64,000 nt of DNA from Paracentrotus lividus (taxonomy: Eukaryota; Echinodermata; Echinoidea; Camarodonta; Echinidae): positions 37,194,575 to 37,258,574 of the forward strand of contig CALNVZ010002974.1 in NCBI GenBank assembly GCA_940671915.1, in the 5' to 3' direction. Positions within the stretch are counted from its first letter, which is position 1; each line of letters begins with the position of its first letter. The notes beneath the pieces are model-generated. The model did not search any database. It was not told where the DNA came from and worked only from the letters and a program-made list of their open reading frames with translations. Shown here piece after piece: positions 33,501 through 41,969 of the stretch. Position numbers and translations under genes: made by a program.

Positions 33501-36500
33501 GCGGGTGTGGTGTACTTGCTTCGATAGAATCCTTTCATCTTATCATTGAGCTCTCCTGTGAACTCCAAAGCAAGGTCTCCACTGCCAACAGCCAGGCTTG
33601 ATGGGAATGTAATGGTAGCTGTTTCATTCTCTTTACTGTAATCAATGGATGCAGAACTTGTTTCTGAAATAGAAATAAATTGTGATGGTGAGAGATTAGT
33701 TAAAACATTGCAAAAGGTACAGGTTTGGCTATATATTGCAATATACAGGTACATCATTATTTGATTTAAACTATTAACACAAATTGTGCAATTCAGCAGG
33801 CTCAGTGCAAATGAATTTATTTTGCAGAAATTACAATGGCAATAAATGTAGTACTCCTGCGCGAACATGCGGACAATATTTCTCAGCAAAATAATGCAAA
33901 ATGTATGTATTCTCGAACTCAACATTTACTTCAGAGGCAGACTTACTCATTGTTACTTTGTACAGCTGCTACTTCACAAGGCTATGTCTAAAAGTATCAA
34001 CCACTGTTGAGAGTGCAAGTTCCCATCAAGTTATCGTGTCTGAAAAGTTTTTACATTTTGTACTACATCTAGATTACATGTTGGTAAGAAAATTGAAAAT
34101 GAGAACAGGAACCTACCTTGCCCATTGCTAATATAGACAGCTTTCTGGATGACAATATCCACACAGTTGAGAATTACTTTATCTACAGCAGATTTGACCT
34201 GAATACATGTGGAAACAAAGAGAAACGGATGAAGTAAGACTACATGTATATAGCACTGTGCATGCAGACAATTTGAATATAGCCTACATGCAAGCTAGCA
34301 GCAAAACCATGTCGGGACTGTGGCTAAGTGTGTTCCCATGGATTTTCCACTCTTCGGGAAAAAAAATGGCGAGTGTTTTTTAATTATTTCTTTCCATGAT
34401 AGTGAAATCAAATTTATTGAAAAACAAAGAACATCTTTATAGGAGGGCTTTTTTTATAATAGATATCTATTGCAAAAAGTGAAAAAACCTTGGGGAAGAA
34501 CCAATGGACCAAGATGCAAAACCTGCCATCCATACATGTAGTCCCACTTTGACTATGAGGTCAATACTTAAGTATTGACATTGTCCTACATTTTTGTATG
34601 AGAGCCTACATGTATGACGGAGTTACCTAACAGTCCACGCACTTTGTTTTCAACTGCTAAAAAATAAAATAATCCAATGTTTTATCAAAAATTATTCACT
34701 CTAAAATATTTGGCAAATGTGCAAGACGAGTCGATTCCGTGTCAATTTTGATTGGGCAAAACTGAACGGTACATTAGTCCACGCAAATAAAGTAAACAAA
34801 TATAAATTTTCATTTTCTGTCTCAATGACATGTATTTTTGATGGTTTCATGAATTCATGAAAATACATGAAACAAAGTTTGTTGTTTTCTCAACTGTTCA
34901 AGAAATTGAGCGCACTGATCGCGTCGCATCGCGTATTAAGAGGGTGACACGACATTTGCTCCTGCAACAATTGCTCCGGGCTTTATTTCGTCTAAGATAT
35001 AGGATTAGGGTTAGGGTTGTAATTAATAGGGATTTATATTAGGTTTAGGGTTAGGTTTAGGGTAGGGTATAGTGTAAAGTCCCTGGTTGAAGTTAGTCAT
35101 TCGATTAGTGTATGGAATTTATAGCGGAGCAATTGTCGCGGGAGCAAATGTCATGGAATCATTAAGAGGTGCGTGAACCAATGTACTGCGTGGACCAAGG
35201 TACCTCTACCATAGGCTTCCCATACATCCTAAAGTTAATGTTACCTATTACACATGCTCCTTTGTACCTGCCATACGTTTTGTGTGTAAGTTTGATGAAG
35301 TGTGTAAAAAGGTAACTTTAACTTAAAGGTGATACTGCAGATCTGCACCTCAGATAATATACCAGATTTTCAACTTTCATGGTAAAAGTTCCATAATCAT
35401 AATTCTTACTTTCAGACTCTTGGGCAAGTTTGTCAAATTTTGTTTCCTGACACAAAGACACATGCCCGGTTATTGGGTGTTATTTGAAAAGGTTTACACT
35501 TTAAGCAATGTCTTTTTTGTATGTATTCTTATAGAACAAAATGTTAAAAAATATTATGGAGAACAAAATATTGATCCTGAGACAAAAGTCAGTTACATAT
35601 GTATGATGGGGTGACCATAGTTAACACAAATTTCAAAAATGATAATGAATGCGATGTTCAATCATCAGTGTTATAGCTACGCTGGTCGGCGGTGGTTGGG
35701 CCCGACCACCACAGGTACTTTCCGACCACCACTCGTGTTGAAAAACACTGCTTCCGACCACCACTCATGTTGAAAAACACTGCTTCCAAACACCACTAAT
35801 TTCACATTAAAACTGCATCTAACTTACTTATTTCTATATCTAATCATGTTTTATGGACATTTTTTACGAGACTTTTGCTTTCAATTCGACATTAAATGTT
35901 TAATTTTCAAGTATTTACCGAATGTTTTCGTCTTTTGCTGCGGGAAAAGCGTTTGGGAAACAGGGAAAAGCACAAACAGGAAACATAATGGATGGGGCAG
36001 CATGGCTAGGTAGATATCGCGATCACAATTGCGATCTCGATTACAATCATTAGGCTGGTCAACCACTGTTTTTATTAGTGTTTGTTTTATGTGCGGTAAA
36101 TTAATATTTTTCTATTTTTAAGAAAGAAAAAAAATCAGAAAATAACATTTGTATTTAAATCAATATTTACAATCGAAAATCTGTCCATATTTTGAAGATT
36201 AAATATTCTTTTTCTTTTCTTAACTCGCCTAATTTGTTTTGATTGGTATGCACATGTGCACAAAAGTGATAGGCCTAACAAGATCTGTGAAGTGGGATTA
36301 TGGATTAACTCTGCATCTGTGCAGTATACTGAGTGTTTGTCAAATTTTTATCGAAATTCCATGGTATCCTCAAAAAATAAGTAAGTTAACAACAAAACTG
36401 ACATTAAAGTAAATTTACAGCTAATTCAATAATTGGTATTTAGATCTAGATCTACTAGATCTAACATTAGGGGGCTATTTATTTATTTATTTTTTATTTT

Positions 36501-39500
36501 TTTTTTAGTATTTATTTTTATTTTTGTTTTTTTTTTGGGGGGGGGGCGGTTAATTTTCTTCTTTTTGGTGAAATTTGAACCGGCACTAAAAATATCCTAG
36601 CTATAACACTGTCAATCATCATCGATCATTTTGCCATATTTTACACAAAATCACAAACTAGATCTAGACAAGTAAGCTACCAAATAAACGGCAAAATTGT
36701 TAACTCTGAATCGCAGAATAAAGATGACGAACAAGTAAACTAGGACGTTAAATGGTTTCAACAATATGGCGATTTCATTTTTTTTTTTTTAGATGCCGAT
36801 TGCTTGATCGCACACTCTGCTGAAAGAGTCAGAAAAACACCCGAGACCTTATTTCACGCACAAACGTAGGAACTTGACAAAGATTTATCAAGAACTTCCA
36901 TCAGATGATCAGTCCATAAAGAAAACTCAATAAGGGTCTAGATCTAGACCTAGATCTACATCAAAATGTAAGTCGTAATGCCAGAGAATCACATTAGGTA
37001 GGCACGCTCACAAAAATACTAAAATTACCCAATTGGTAACAAGACTTGGCTTAAATGAGAGCTTGATAATTAATATTGCTTCACAATTCTGGAGAAAAAA
37101 ATCTGTGAAAACTGCTTTAAGTATTTTTTGTTTGATGTTTTCTACAAGTCAATTTGTCTATGGCGAAATTGCGACTCGGCAAAATCACACGCGCAGTTTA
37201 GCCATTCGCATAGGGTGAGCGAGCTGTATTAACGCCGATCGCAACCCGGAAATGATTTTAGTGTGCCGCTCATATAAGTGTGTGATCTTAATGCCGAGTC
37301 AACAGAGTGACTAGCGGCAAAGCGCGACTTTGGCCGCCGACTGCGGCGGCGGGATGAATCTAAGCCCCACTCGGCGCCCACGATGTATTACCAAATCGCG
37401 AACGGCAAACCGGCATTTACCAAATCCATGATATATTCAAGATTTAATAAAAATACTTCGCCGATAAAACTCCTACCAGGTAAGAGATTGAATTCCTATC
37501 TTTATTTTGATATCATGTTTATTTGAGTATATTTTCTAAACTGAAAGCGAAATTGATTTTGGCTAGGCCTTGTTGTGTGCAAGTTGACAATTTGACATGC
37601 GCGCGACAGAAACTGACACTGCACCCGAATATCGAGATTTCTGGATCTGGTCTGGATGCTTTGATGTACAAACGCCTGGTGTGGCTATCCGTACATTTTT
37701 GGCAGCAAATGCATGATATCGGATGCATACCTTACTCAGATTTAAGGTTTTCTATTAGAGTTTGAATGTGATGACTTTAGGGCCTCTTTACGTTGTCCGG
37801 GAGATTGTTCCACTGAGGTATTGTCCTTGGGTATAGAGACTGCTGGTAGCATCTCTTATTAGCTCTGATATGTTCGTACATGTATTTCTTAGACGAGCGT
37901 CTTGTATTTCGTCGGTTTTGCTCCGGATTTATGTTTAGAAGATGCTTGATATTGCTGGGAATAAGAACTTGGGTTTCTTTGTAGATAATCAGGAGGCGGG
38001 CTTTGAGTCTTCTTTCTTCAAGGCTTTCCCACTTCAGGTTTCATCATGTCAGTAACACTGGAGTCCTGCTGTAATCATTGCTTGCAAATCTTGCAGCACG
38101 TCTTTGGACTTCTCTACTGATTGCTTATTGTTCTGCTGACATGGGTCCCATATTGCATGACAGTATTCGAGGAGGGGGCGTACCAACGCTGTGTTATGCC
38201 ATGGCCTTAGTTGATGTATCACAGCCGTAGAGGTTCTCAGAAGGACCAAGTGACGATTTGCTTTATTGTTTTTTGATTTATGCATAGTCCAGGACAAGTC
38301 TGATGTCAACTCAACTCCTAGGTATTGTGTGGTTGACCCTACTCAACGTTTCAAACGCCGTGCCCAACGGCTTGGATTTTGTATTTCTGACCGCTGGTGT
38401 TTCTGCTGTGCATATGTCAAATTGTCAATTTGCACATAACAAGGCCTAGCCAAAATCAATTTTGCTTTCAGTTGAGAAATAGACTCAAATAACATGATAT
38501 CAAAATAAAGATAGGAATTCAATCTCTTACCTGGTAGGAGTTTTATCGGCGTAGTATTTTTTTTAGATCATGAATATATCTGGAATTGGTCTAGAATTGT
38601 CAAATCTGATACTTGGAAGCGATTTTGGACTCCGACTTGTGCCTCTCTCGGAATTATCGCATGCGGTGGAGAAACCAGGAAGTACATATATTGTAAGTAC
38701 ATATGCTTTTTGATGCCATGTGATGTGAAATCGGCTACCCATTTTAATTTTACTTTTATTTTGAATACAAGAGTGCCTTCAGAATGCATGATCGAGTCAC
38801 ATTGCCGACTCGCACTGCAAATCTGGTCGCCATTTACACACAGGATTTTTGCTGTGAAAAGTGAGCCCTCTCGTGACGCATGAGCGTGCCTACATTACTC
38901 ATTAGGGTTACAATTTTGATTAATGATTTACTTTACTTGGATTTCTTGGATGTAGAGACGTAAAGCTATTGCGGCTAGACTTCCTTATGTACCAGCCACT
39001 AAAAGTGAAAAAAAAAGTATGGATATGATGTATAATTGATTTTTAAACACAATAAATGTTTTTTAGGAGTAGGAATTTTTTTTTTCTATTTTTATAATTT
39101 TTTTTGGAGGGGTTTAAAACAATTTTGAGACATATTTTTTTTTATTTATTTTTTTTAATAATTTTTTTTTTATAATTTTTTTTTCAAATTATTCTATGGT
39201 CAGCTATTACACATCAGTGTTAAGGTTATGAAAACCTGGTGACTAGGTCATCGCAACCCGGTGTCCTAGGGTCATCTCGATCCGGTGTCCTAGGTCATCC
39301 GATCGGTGTCCTGGTCATCGTGACCCGGTGTCCTAGGGTCATCGCAACCCGGTGTCCTAGGTTAGTGTTAGGGTCAGTGTAGGGCATATATAACAACTCG
39401 GTTCTTGGCATCGCGACCGGTGTCCTAGGGTCTCGCGATCCGGTGTTCTAGGGTCATCCCGATCGGTGTCCTAGGGTCATCGCGACCGGTGTCCTAGGGT

Positions 39501-41969
39501 CATCGCGATCCGGTGTCCTAGGGTCATCGCAAACCAGCATCAGTAGGCAATATATATATATATAATATATATAGAAAGATTCTAACTGCAAGACCAAATG
39601 AAAAACCGCTTTCAATATTAATAGCTAAATAAATACCCTGAAATGATAACCTTCATCTTCAAATAAATATTTTTAAAAACTCAAATAATTTCTCATATTC
39701 ATCCCAAGTACATGTAGGGTATAAGCTTACCTGCTTTTAGTCTAAGTCATGACATGAACTTAATCCCCGCCTGGGTAAACATATGCAACTTCACTGTTTT
39801 CGTGTTCAGATTCACAAGTAATTCCCACTAGCTATGTAAGCTATATAGCTCAGGCTCTCAGCACTTCACCACAATCAGCAATCACTAATGTGCAAACAAT
39901 GGTTGAAATACACAACAATTCTGGCTGAGTATAGAGCTACTAGCTACATGTACACTTACTACGATTAGCCCGCACACGAGTGTGCGGGCTACGCTTTATC
40001 GAAATCGACAGCAGTGACTTCGATTTACATAATTCCGGACGATACCTTACTTCTAGTTATAAAAACAGCTTTTATATATTGCAATATTACTTACGGATCG
40101 TTCCGGAAAACTATCGTCTTTGTTGGTGAATCTTCTTATATGTAATTTGGGGGTCAAAATACCAACTTTTCGAGTAGAACAATTCGTGATCGTAGTTGTC
40201 TTTGTAATACGCATGCATCTGGATATGTCCATGATTAGCTCCCAAGAATGTTTGAGACAAGTCAAGTACAATCATAATTTTATTTTTATTCCATTACATG
40301 GTAATTAACCAAAACAAAAGAGTTACTTACATTAGTAGTCATGAATTTATGTTATTTAGTTTTTGAGCCCATTTTTCCTTCATTAGCCTATTTTCGTAAC
40401 AAACTTACAAACTATACAAAAAGAACGTCTTGATTAAGGCTAATCCAGGGTCCCCTTTTATTCCAGCTTTATCAATATGGCGAATCGGGCAAATTTACGA
40501 TACTGACGAAACCCCCCAAAAATCTTCTTATTCTTGGAGCTATTCACGTTTGTTTTTATTCACCATATTCCGGTTGGTATGCTTAGGTAAGTAGCATTGC
40601 ATGTATGTGTATCATTTGTTATAAACATTTTTTGGGGGGTTGAATTTCATCGTTTTATTGGGGAAGACGGTGAGCTTGGGCCAGATGTATAGGTTTACTT
40701 CAGGACGCCGCCACTTTGTGGCGGCGTCCCGGGGCTACATGTACACATGTGTCTGTATCTGTAAATGTAATGCAACACTGCTGTGTTAGCATAATTTATG
40801 TCAAAGTAATTATAGCGCCAACTTGTGGCAGGATGATTATGGTCGTACTAGCCTACTTAATTCAACTAAGACCTCTTCCATCATCTCATCATCTGTGGGT
40901 ACATCGGTAGAGCGCTCGACTGTCATACTCAAGGACCCTGGTTCAAATCCTGCTGAGAACATTGCATGTAAGTACAAAAATTGTGTCTTTTGAATTTGTT
41001 GTGCATTGTGATGTTAATTAGATTAGACTATGGAATGTTACAATGAAGATTGCCAGGTGTGTAGGACAAAGACTGAGAATGGAGAGAGAAAGAGAGAGAG
41101 AGAGGGAGGGGAAGAGAGACAAACATTATGGAAAAAAAAAAAAAAAATATTTCTTTTAGAATTTCCCCCAAAAAATACCAAGCCCCATTTTTTACTCACG
41201 CCCCATCAAAAAATCGCCCTCTTTTAGAATGTTGGCAAAGAGTGAGCAAAAAAAAGTGGCTGGTACAAAAGGAAGTCTTTCCGCTATTGCTTCTTTGCCC
41301 CTCTTTACGTTTGATGACATGAATGGGAAAATATTTATTTCCAGACCCTTTGTCGAGAATGTCAATTTTTTTATAGAATGGTCAATGGACTCACAAGAGT
41401 CACAATTTCCGAGGAGTGATGTTTTCCACGTATGTTACCGTAAAGACATTTCCAATTACATCTATTCTGACATTGGATTCTTCGGCATAATCTGGTTAGA
41501 AGTCACCAGTCCATTCACTCCCGTTCATTTCGTCAGTGGCGGAGACATCGTTCCACGCCATTGACTTTGTACACAGTGAGCGAGCAGAGAGCTCGAGAGG
41601 AGACAAATTGGCAGGTATAGCCGATTCTTCAAAAAATTTTGGGCCCTCTCTCTCTCTGTTGGTGCTATCAGATTTTCACAATAATAAATACATTTTGAGA
41701 TATCGGACGTGTGTGAACGTGAACTAAGGTGACGCGCAAATTATACACCACCATGGCATGCGTAAGGGTATGTACCCAACCCCCAGCCATGCCAGCACTT
41801 TCCCGAAGCGTCCCCATGGTTCCGGGGCAGCTGCTGGAGTGCTTACCTGAACTGAAACCGTTTCCTTTCCAGCGAAGGTGAACTTTTCCAGATCAGGCTG
41901 GAGTTGAATCTTGTAATTGACCGGAATGATGGATGTTGGTAGGCGTTCAAATGGCTTCTTTCCAGACAT
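15401..41969 (-). CDS. NPEPPS: Puromycin-sensitive aminopeptidase (M1 family), complete 18-exon gene
   Basis: Cytosolic zinc aminopeptidase of the M1 family, which removes N-terminal residues from peptides released by the proteasome. The 18 coding exons (listed separately) sum to 2,598 nt: 865 aa and a TAG stop, close to the roughly 875-920 aa of animal homologues. Order: N-terminal beta domain (exons 1-5), catalytic domain with GAMEN (residues 269-273, exon 6), HEXXH (305-309, exon 8), third zinc ligand Glu 328 in NEGF (exon 9) and a candidate catalytic Tyr 391 in ISYCKG (exon 10), then the helical C-terminal domain (exons 12-18). There is no signal peptide or membrane anchor, unlike ERAP or APN relatives. 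ATG at 41967-41969 in context ACCAAGATGT. The exon 8 frame conflict is described in the findings. Confidence 0.95.
15621..15725 (-). pseudogene. Two decayed partial copies of NPEPPS exon 18
   Basis: 15621-15690 resembles the 5' half of exon 18 and its acceptor flank (compare 'cctctccttggtgataaattcttcagtaca' with exon 18's 'cctctcctcagtggtaaagccttcagtaca'). 15690-15725 is a second, shorter copy of 'cttgacctctagggccctctc'. Both lack a usable frame and lie just 5' of the real exon in transcription order. Confidence 0.65.
15811..15955 (-). pseudogene. Decayed duplicate of NPEPPS exon 17 with flanking intron
   Basis: Aligns over about 145 bp with 15956-16135, including the donor-side intron ('cacaaatactgttattgacactatc' against 'cacaaatactattacagatactatt'). 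The exon part (about 15860-15955) still spells GTKTGREL, then a stop and frameshift break it; the donor copy CAG|GTGGGT survives. Lies 3' of exon 17 in transcription order. Confidence 0.8.
16003..16155 (-). CDS. NPEPPS: NPEPPS exon 17
   Basis: 51 codons, phase 0 on both sides (acceptor TATGCAG|GAG, donor TTCAG|GTAGGT). Encodes [17 protein letters not shown] and [19 protein letters not shown], conserved C-terminal-domain helices of M1 aminopeptidases. Confidence 0.95.
16675..16782 (-). CDS. NPEPPS: NPEPPS exon 16
   Basis: 36 codons, phase 0. Encodes [20 protein letters not shown], a C-terminal helix matching the QEEKNRIERVLGA segment of vertebrate homologues. Donor ATGGGG|GTAAGT. Confidence 0.92.
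17345..17544 (-). CDS. NPEPPS: NPEPPS exon 15
   Basis: Starts in phase 1 (two bases complete an Asn codon) and ends in phase 0 (GAG|GTAAGG). Encodes [15 protein letters not shown] and [10 protein letters not shown], then [18 protein letters not shown], all strongly conserved. Confidence 0.95.
18060..18279 (-). CDS. NPEPPS: NPEPPS exon 14
   Basis: 73 codons plus one base (donor GAAA|GTAAGT, phase 1). Encodes [20 protein letters not shown] and [12 protein letters not shown], then [10 protein letters not shown], matching the family's helical domain. Confidence 0.95.
18330..18485 (-). pseudogene. Decayed duplicate of NPEPPS exon 14
   Basis: Resembles the 5' two thirds of exon 14: shared blocks are 'ggcttgccc(a/g)gt', 'tctcattctcaa', 'tagctat.tct' and 'gatct.tactggacaataacac'. 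There is no open frame. It sits about 50 bp 5' of the real exon 14 in transcription order. Confidence 0.75.
18756..18890 (-). CDS. NPEPPS: NPEPPS exon 13
   Basis: 45 codons, phase 0. Acceptor TTTCCAG|GTG, donor CTCTG|GTAAGT. Encodes [20 protein letters not shown] and [15 protein letters not shown], the conserved NxGTVGFYR region at the start of the C-terminal half. Confidence 0.96.
19300..19535. repeat. About 70-bp minisatellite (ATGGGTAACCA...TGGTGACC), 3-4 copies
   Basis: Units beginning with 'atgggtaaccactatagaatggtgac' recur near 19312, 19367, 19430 and 19496 with 10-25% divergence. The array ends about 15 bp from the exon 12 donor, so it fills the start of intron 12. Confidence 0.75.
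19549..19682 (-). CDS. NPEPPS: NPEPPS exon 12
   Basis: Two bases completing Asp 487, then 44 codons; donor AAG|GTACAG. Encodes [16 protein letters not shown] and the beta-sandwich segment up to APPAEGIK. Weakly conserved in sequence but in the right place, phase and length. Confidence 0.9.
19870..20708 (+). mobile_element. 5'-truncated LINE (CR1/L2-like) 3' end with ATTC tail
   Basis: An open frame to the stop near 20344 encodes the C-terminal end of a non-LTR retrotransposon ORF2: [33 protein letters not shown] and the [10 protein letters not shown] segment, typical of CR1/L2-like reverse transcriptase tails. The element then runs through a short 3' UTR to a (CATT)n microsatellite (20668-20708), the tail type of that superclade. 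Inserted antisense in NPEPPS intron 11. The polymerase catalytic core is missing, so this copy is inactive. Confidence 0.85.
20860..21005 (-). repeat. Possible tRNA-derived SINE fragment
   Basis: On the minus strand the stretch contains GGTTGCAGGTTCGCTCCCC, which fits a B-box/T-arm sequence, preceded by 'actggggatgcaaa'. An A-box is not clear. No 3' tail is identified. Confidence 0.3.
21120..21354 (-). CDS. NPEPPS: NPEPPS exon 11
   Basis: 78 codons plus one base, acceptor CCAAAG|GCC, donor GAAG|GTGAGA. Encodes [38 protein letters not shown] and [12 protein letters not shown], the end of the catalytic domain (TEDLW and WTxQxGFP are M1 hallmarks). Confidence 0.97.
21831..21935 (-). CDS. NPEPPS: NPEPPS exon 10 (catalytic Tyr region)
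   Basis: 35 codons, phase 0. Encodes [20 protein letters not shown] and [15 protein letters not shown]. By family comparison the Tyr in ISYCKG (residue 391) is the transition-state-stabilising tyrosine. Confidence 0.97.
22719..22811. repeat. 93-bp palindromic MITE (TTAACC ends), copy A
   Basis: Ends TTAACCTGTTGGAGAC and GTCCCCAACGGGTTAA are inverted repeats; inside is CCCGAATATATTCGGG, a second palindrome. A second copy lies at 47720-47812. In NPEPPS intron 9. Confidence 0.8.
22887..23051 (-). CDS. NPEPPS: NPEPPS exon 9 (third zinc ligand)
   Basis: 55 codons, phase 0. Encodes [20 protein letters not shown] and ending NSHPIE. The Glu of NEGF (residue 328) lies 18 residues after the last His of HEXXH, as required for the M1 HEXXH-x18-E zinc site. 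Its donor GAG|GTAATG runs straight into an (ATG)n microsatellite. Confidence 0.98.
23416..23460 (-). CDS. NPEPPS: NPEPPS exon 8 (HEXXH zinc motif), frame conflict
   Basis: A 45-nt exon between acceptor TCTCCTAG|GTCATG and donor TATGC|GTAATT. The DNA spells [15 protein letters not shown], identical to the family's zinc-binding helix. That reading needs the exon to be shifted one base to 23461 and to stop one base earlier. With the canonical sites and the phase 0 ends of exons 7 and 9, the block would be read in another frame (starting VMNWL) and the zinc site would be lost. See findings. Confidence 0.85.
23613..23700. repeat. Retroelement 3' tail-like sequence
   Basis: 'gtaaagcacttagagatgttgt...taaatgctctataaa' followed by a (TTA)n-rich tail resembles the conserved 3' end common in SINE/LINE tails. 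A similar tail is at 48710-48772. The body is not recognisable. Confidence 0.5.
24662..27054. repeat. 2.4-kb inverted-terminal repeat element with GGTAACTGACGTTAC copies
   Basis: The left end ACCCTAAAAGGGCCGGGGG and right end CTGGCCTTTTTAGGGT are inverted repeats. Just inside are C-rich and G-rich blocks ('cagccccccctcgacatttcgc' and 'agatctgaagggggggcc'). The same end structure and about 300 bp of interior are shared with 50771-51528. The interior has five exact copies of GGTAACTGACGTTAC (24835, 25029, 26165, 26190, 26357). No transposase. In NPEPPS intron 7. Confidence 0.75.
27228..27297 (-). CDS. NPEPPS: NPEPPS exon 7
   Basis: 70 nt: one base completing Arg 280, then [20 protein letters not shown] and IVV. 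Acceptor TTTCACCAG|AAC, donor TTGTG|GTAAGC (phase 0). It leads into the zinc-site exon; one more G before the donor would restore the reading frame there. Confidence 0.95.
28933..29337. promoter_or_regulatory. Cluster of four palindromic X-box-like (RFX) sites in intron 6
   Basis: Four 14-bp sites fit the palindrome GTNRCCATGGYAAY: 28933-28946 (ATCACCATGGTAAT), 28977-28990 (GTTGCCATGGCAAC, a perfect palindrome), 29171-29184 (GTCACCATGGCAAC) and 29324-29337 (GTTACCATGGTAAT). RFX factors bind GTTGCCATGGCAAC-type X-boxes. They are embedded in a diverged tandem repeat rich in 'ttttcttattattttctttgttttg', so they may simply be repeat sequence; function is inferred only. Confidence 0.45.
29741..29983. 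repeat. Pair of small MITEs (GGAGCAA-type and GTTACCTATTACAC-type), copy A
   Basis: 29741-29871 matches, inverted, the 'tttgctcctgcaac' end and the (TTAGGG)-like interior of 34949-35151. 29891-29983 is a 93-bp inverted-repeat element with ends AAATGTTACCTATTACACA and TGTGTAACAGGTAACATT, homologous in inverted orientation to 35233-35326. Confidence 0.65.
30159..30980. repeat. 822-bp foldback element with GAGTGAGTCAGAAAA ends
   Basis: Both arms (about 290 bp each) are inverted copies: termini GAGTGAGTCAGAAAAAA, then blocks with 'ttggtaccaattttgtg', 'ttgtttgcgaacatgt' and 'aactccatcctgatt', mirrored on the right. The middle third is unique. It ends 44 bp from the exon 6 donor. No coding capacity; the open frame on the right arm is spurious. 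Confidence 0.85.
31024..31154 (-). CDS. NPEPPS: NPEPPS exon 6 (GAMEN motif)
   Basis: 43 codons plus two bases (donor ACATACAG|GTAGGA). Encodes [20 protein letters not shown] and [21 protein letters not shown] binds the substrate N-terminus in M1 exopeptidases. Confidence 0.98.
31182..31262 (-). pseudogene. Decayed partial duplicate of NPEPPS exon 6
   Basis: On the minus strand it still reads [17 protein letters not shown], against [20 protein letters not shown] of exon 6, and shares the flank 'cacacaaaaaag'. About 45 bp of the exon are missing and the reading does not continue. It lies about 30 bp 5' of the real exon in transcription order. Confidence 0.65.
32307..32501 (-). CDS. NPEPPS: NPEPPS exon 5
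   Basis: 65 codons, phase 0 (acceptor TTCATCAG|AAT, donor CTGGAG|GTAAGA). Encodes [20 protein letters not shown] and [14 protein letters not shown], the end of the N-terminal domain. Confidence 0.97.
32912..33019 (-). CDS. NPEPPS: NPEPPS exon 4
   Basis: 36 codons, phase 0. Encodes [20 protein letters not shown], a strongly conserved M1 segment, ending VVLSNM. Confidence 0.97.
33464..33663 (-). CDS. NPEPPS: NPEPPS exon 3
   Basis: Two bases completing Glu 69, then 66 codons (acceptor ATTTCAG|AAA, donor TTTGAA|GTAAGC). Encodes [18 protein letters not shown] and [12 protein letters not shown], diagnostic of the puromycin-sensitive subfamily. Confidence 0.98.
34117..34198 (-). CDS. NPEPPS: NPEPPS exon 2
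   Basis: 27 codons plus one base (acceptor ATTCAG|GTC, donor GGCAAG|GTAGGT). Encodes [20 protein letters not shown], matching the I-V-L-NC-DI-I strand of the N-terminal domain. Short and weakly conserved but exact in phase. Confidence 0.9.
34949..35326. repeat. Pair of small MITEs, copy B, with interstitial TTAGGG-like repeats
   Basis: 34949-35151 has inverted ends GACATTTGCTCCTGCAAC and GCGGGAGCAAATGTC and an interior with imperfect (TTAGGG)n (about 35007-35070). 35233-35326 has ends AGTTAATGTTACCTATTAC and GTAACTTTAACTT. Together they match the pair at 29741-29983 in inverse orientation. NPEPPS intron 1. Confidence 0.7.
37426..38578. repeat. Inverted repeat (about 170-bp arms) enclosing a LINE reverse-transcriptase fragment
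   Basis: 37426-37600 and 38400-38578 are inverted copies (shared: CGCCGATAAAACTCCTACC, 'gtaagagattgaattcctatc', 'gattttggctaggccttgtt'). The spacer, on the minus strand from about 38340 to 37770, encodes pieces of a non-LTR retrotransposon ORF2 end ([32 protein letters not shown]) in broken frames. NPEPPS intron 1. Confidence 0.75.
39236..39535. repeat. Minisatellite GGTGTCCTAGGGTCATCGCG
   Basis: A unit of about 22 bp, 'cccggtgtcctagggtcatcgcga', repeats about a dozen times with small deletions, interrupted at 39360-39405. CpG-rich against the AT-rich surroundings. NPEPPS intron 1. Confidence 0.85.
39967..39990. repeat. Short perfect hairpin
   Basis: AGCCCGCACA and TGTGCGGGCT are perfect 10-bp arms around CGAG. 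CpG-rich island in AT-rich intron; may be an end of a larger repeat. Confidence 0.6.
40703..40729. repeat. Short perfect GC-rich hairpin
   Basis: GGACGCCGCCAC and GTGGCGGCGTCC form 12-bp perfect arms around TTT. No flanking T run, so not a terminator-like signal. Confidence 0.7.
40888..40962 (+). repeat. tRNA-like sequence (SINE head or tRNA pseudogene)
   Basis: 'tcggtagagcgctcgact' fits an A-box and GGTTCAAATCC fits a B-box, spaced about as in a tRNA, with CTGTCAT in the anticodon-loop position. Acceptor arms do not pair well, so an intact tRNA is unlikely. Confidence 0.4.
41847..41969 (-). CDS. NPEPPS: NPEPPS exon 1 (start codon)
   Basis: 41 codons from the ATG at 41967-41969 to donor GTTCAG|GTAAGC. 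Encodes [20 protein letters not shown] then [16 protein letters not shown], matching the KxPFERLPxxxxPxNY start of animal puromycin-sensitive aminopeptidases. There is no signal peptide, consistent with a cytosolic enzyme. Confidence 0.97.

Noticed and set aside
35007-35070. Interstitial telomere repeats as a chromosome-fusion scar
   Set aside because: The TTAGGG-like units are imperfect and lie inside a small inverted-repeat element that has another copy at 29.8 kb, so they are element sequence.
40888-40962. Functional tRNA gene
   Set aside because: A- and B-box-like words are present but the acceptor and T arms do not pair properly; kept only as a tRNA-like repeat.
41229-41564. Plus-strand open frame of 111 codons near NPEPPS exon 1
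   Set aside because: Composition is ordinary intronic sequence; no family match and no supporting signals.
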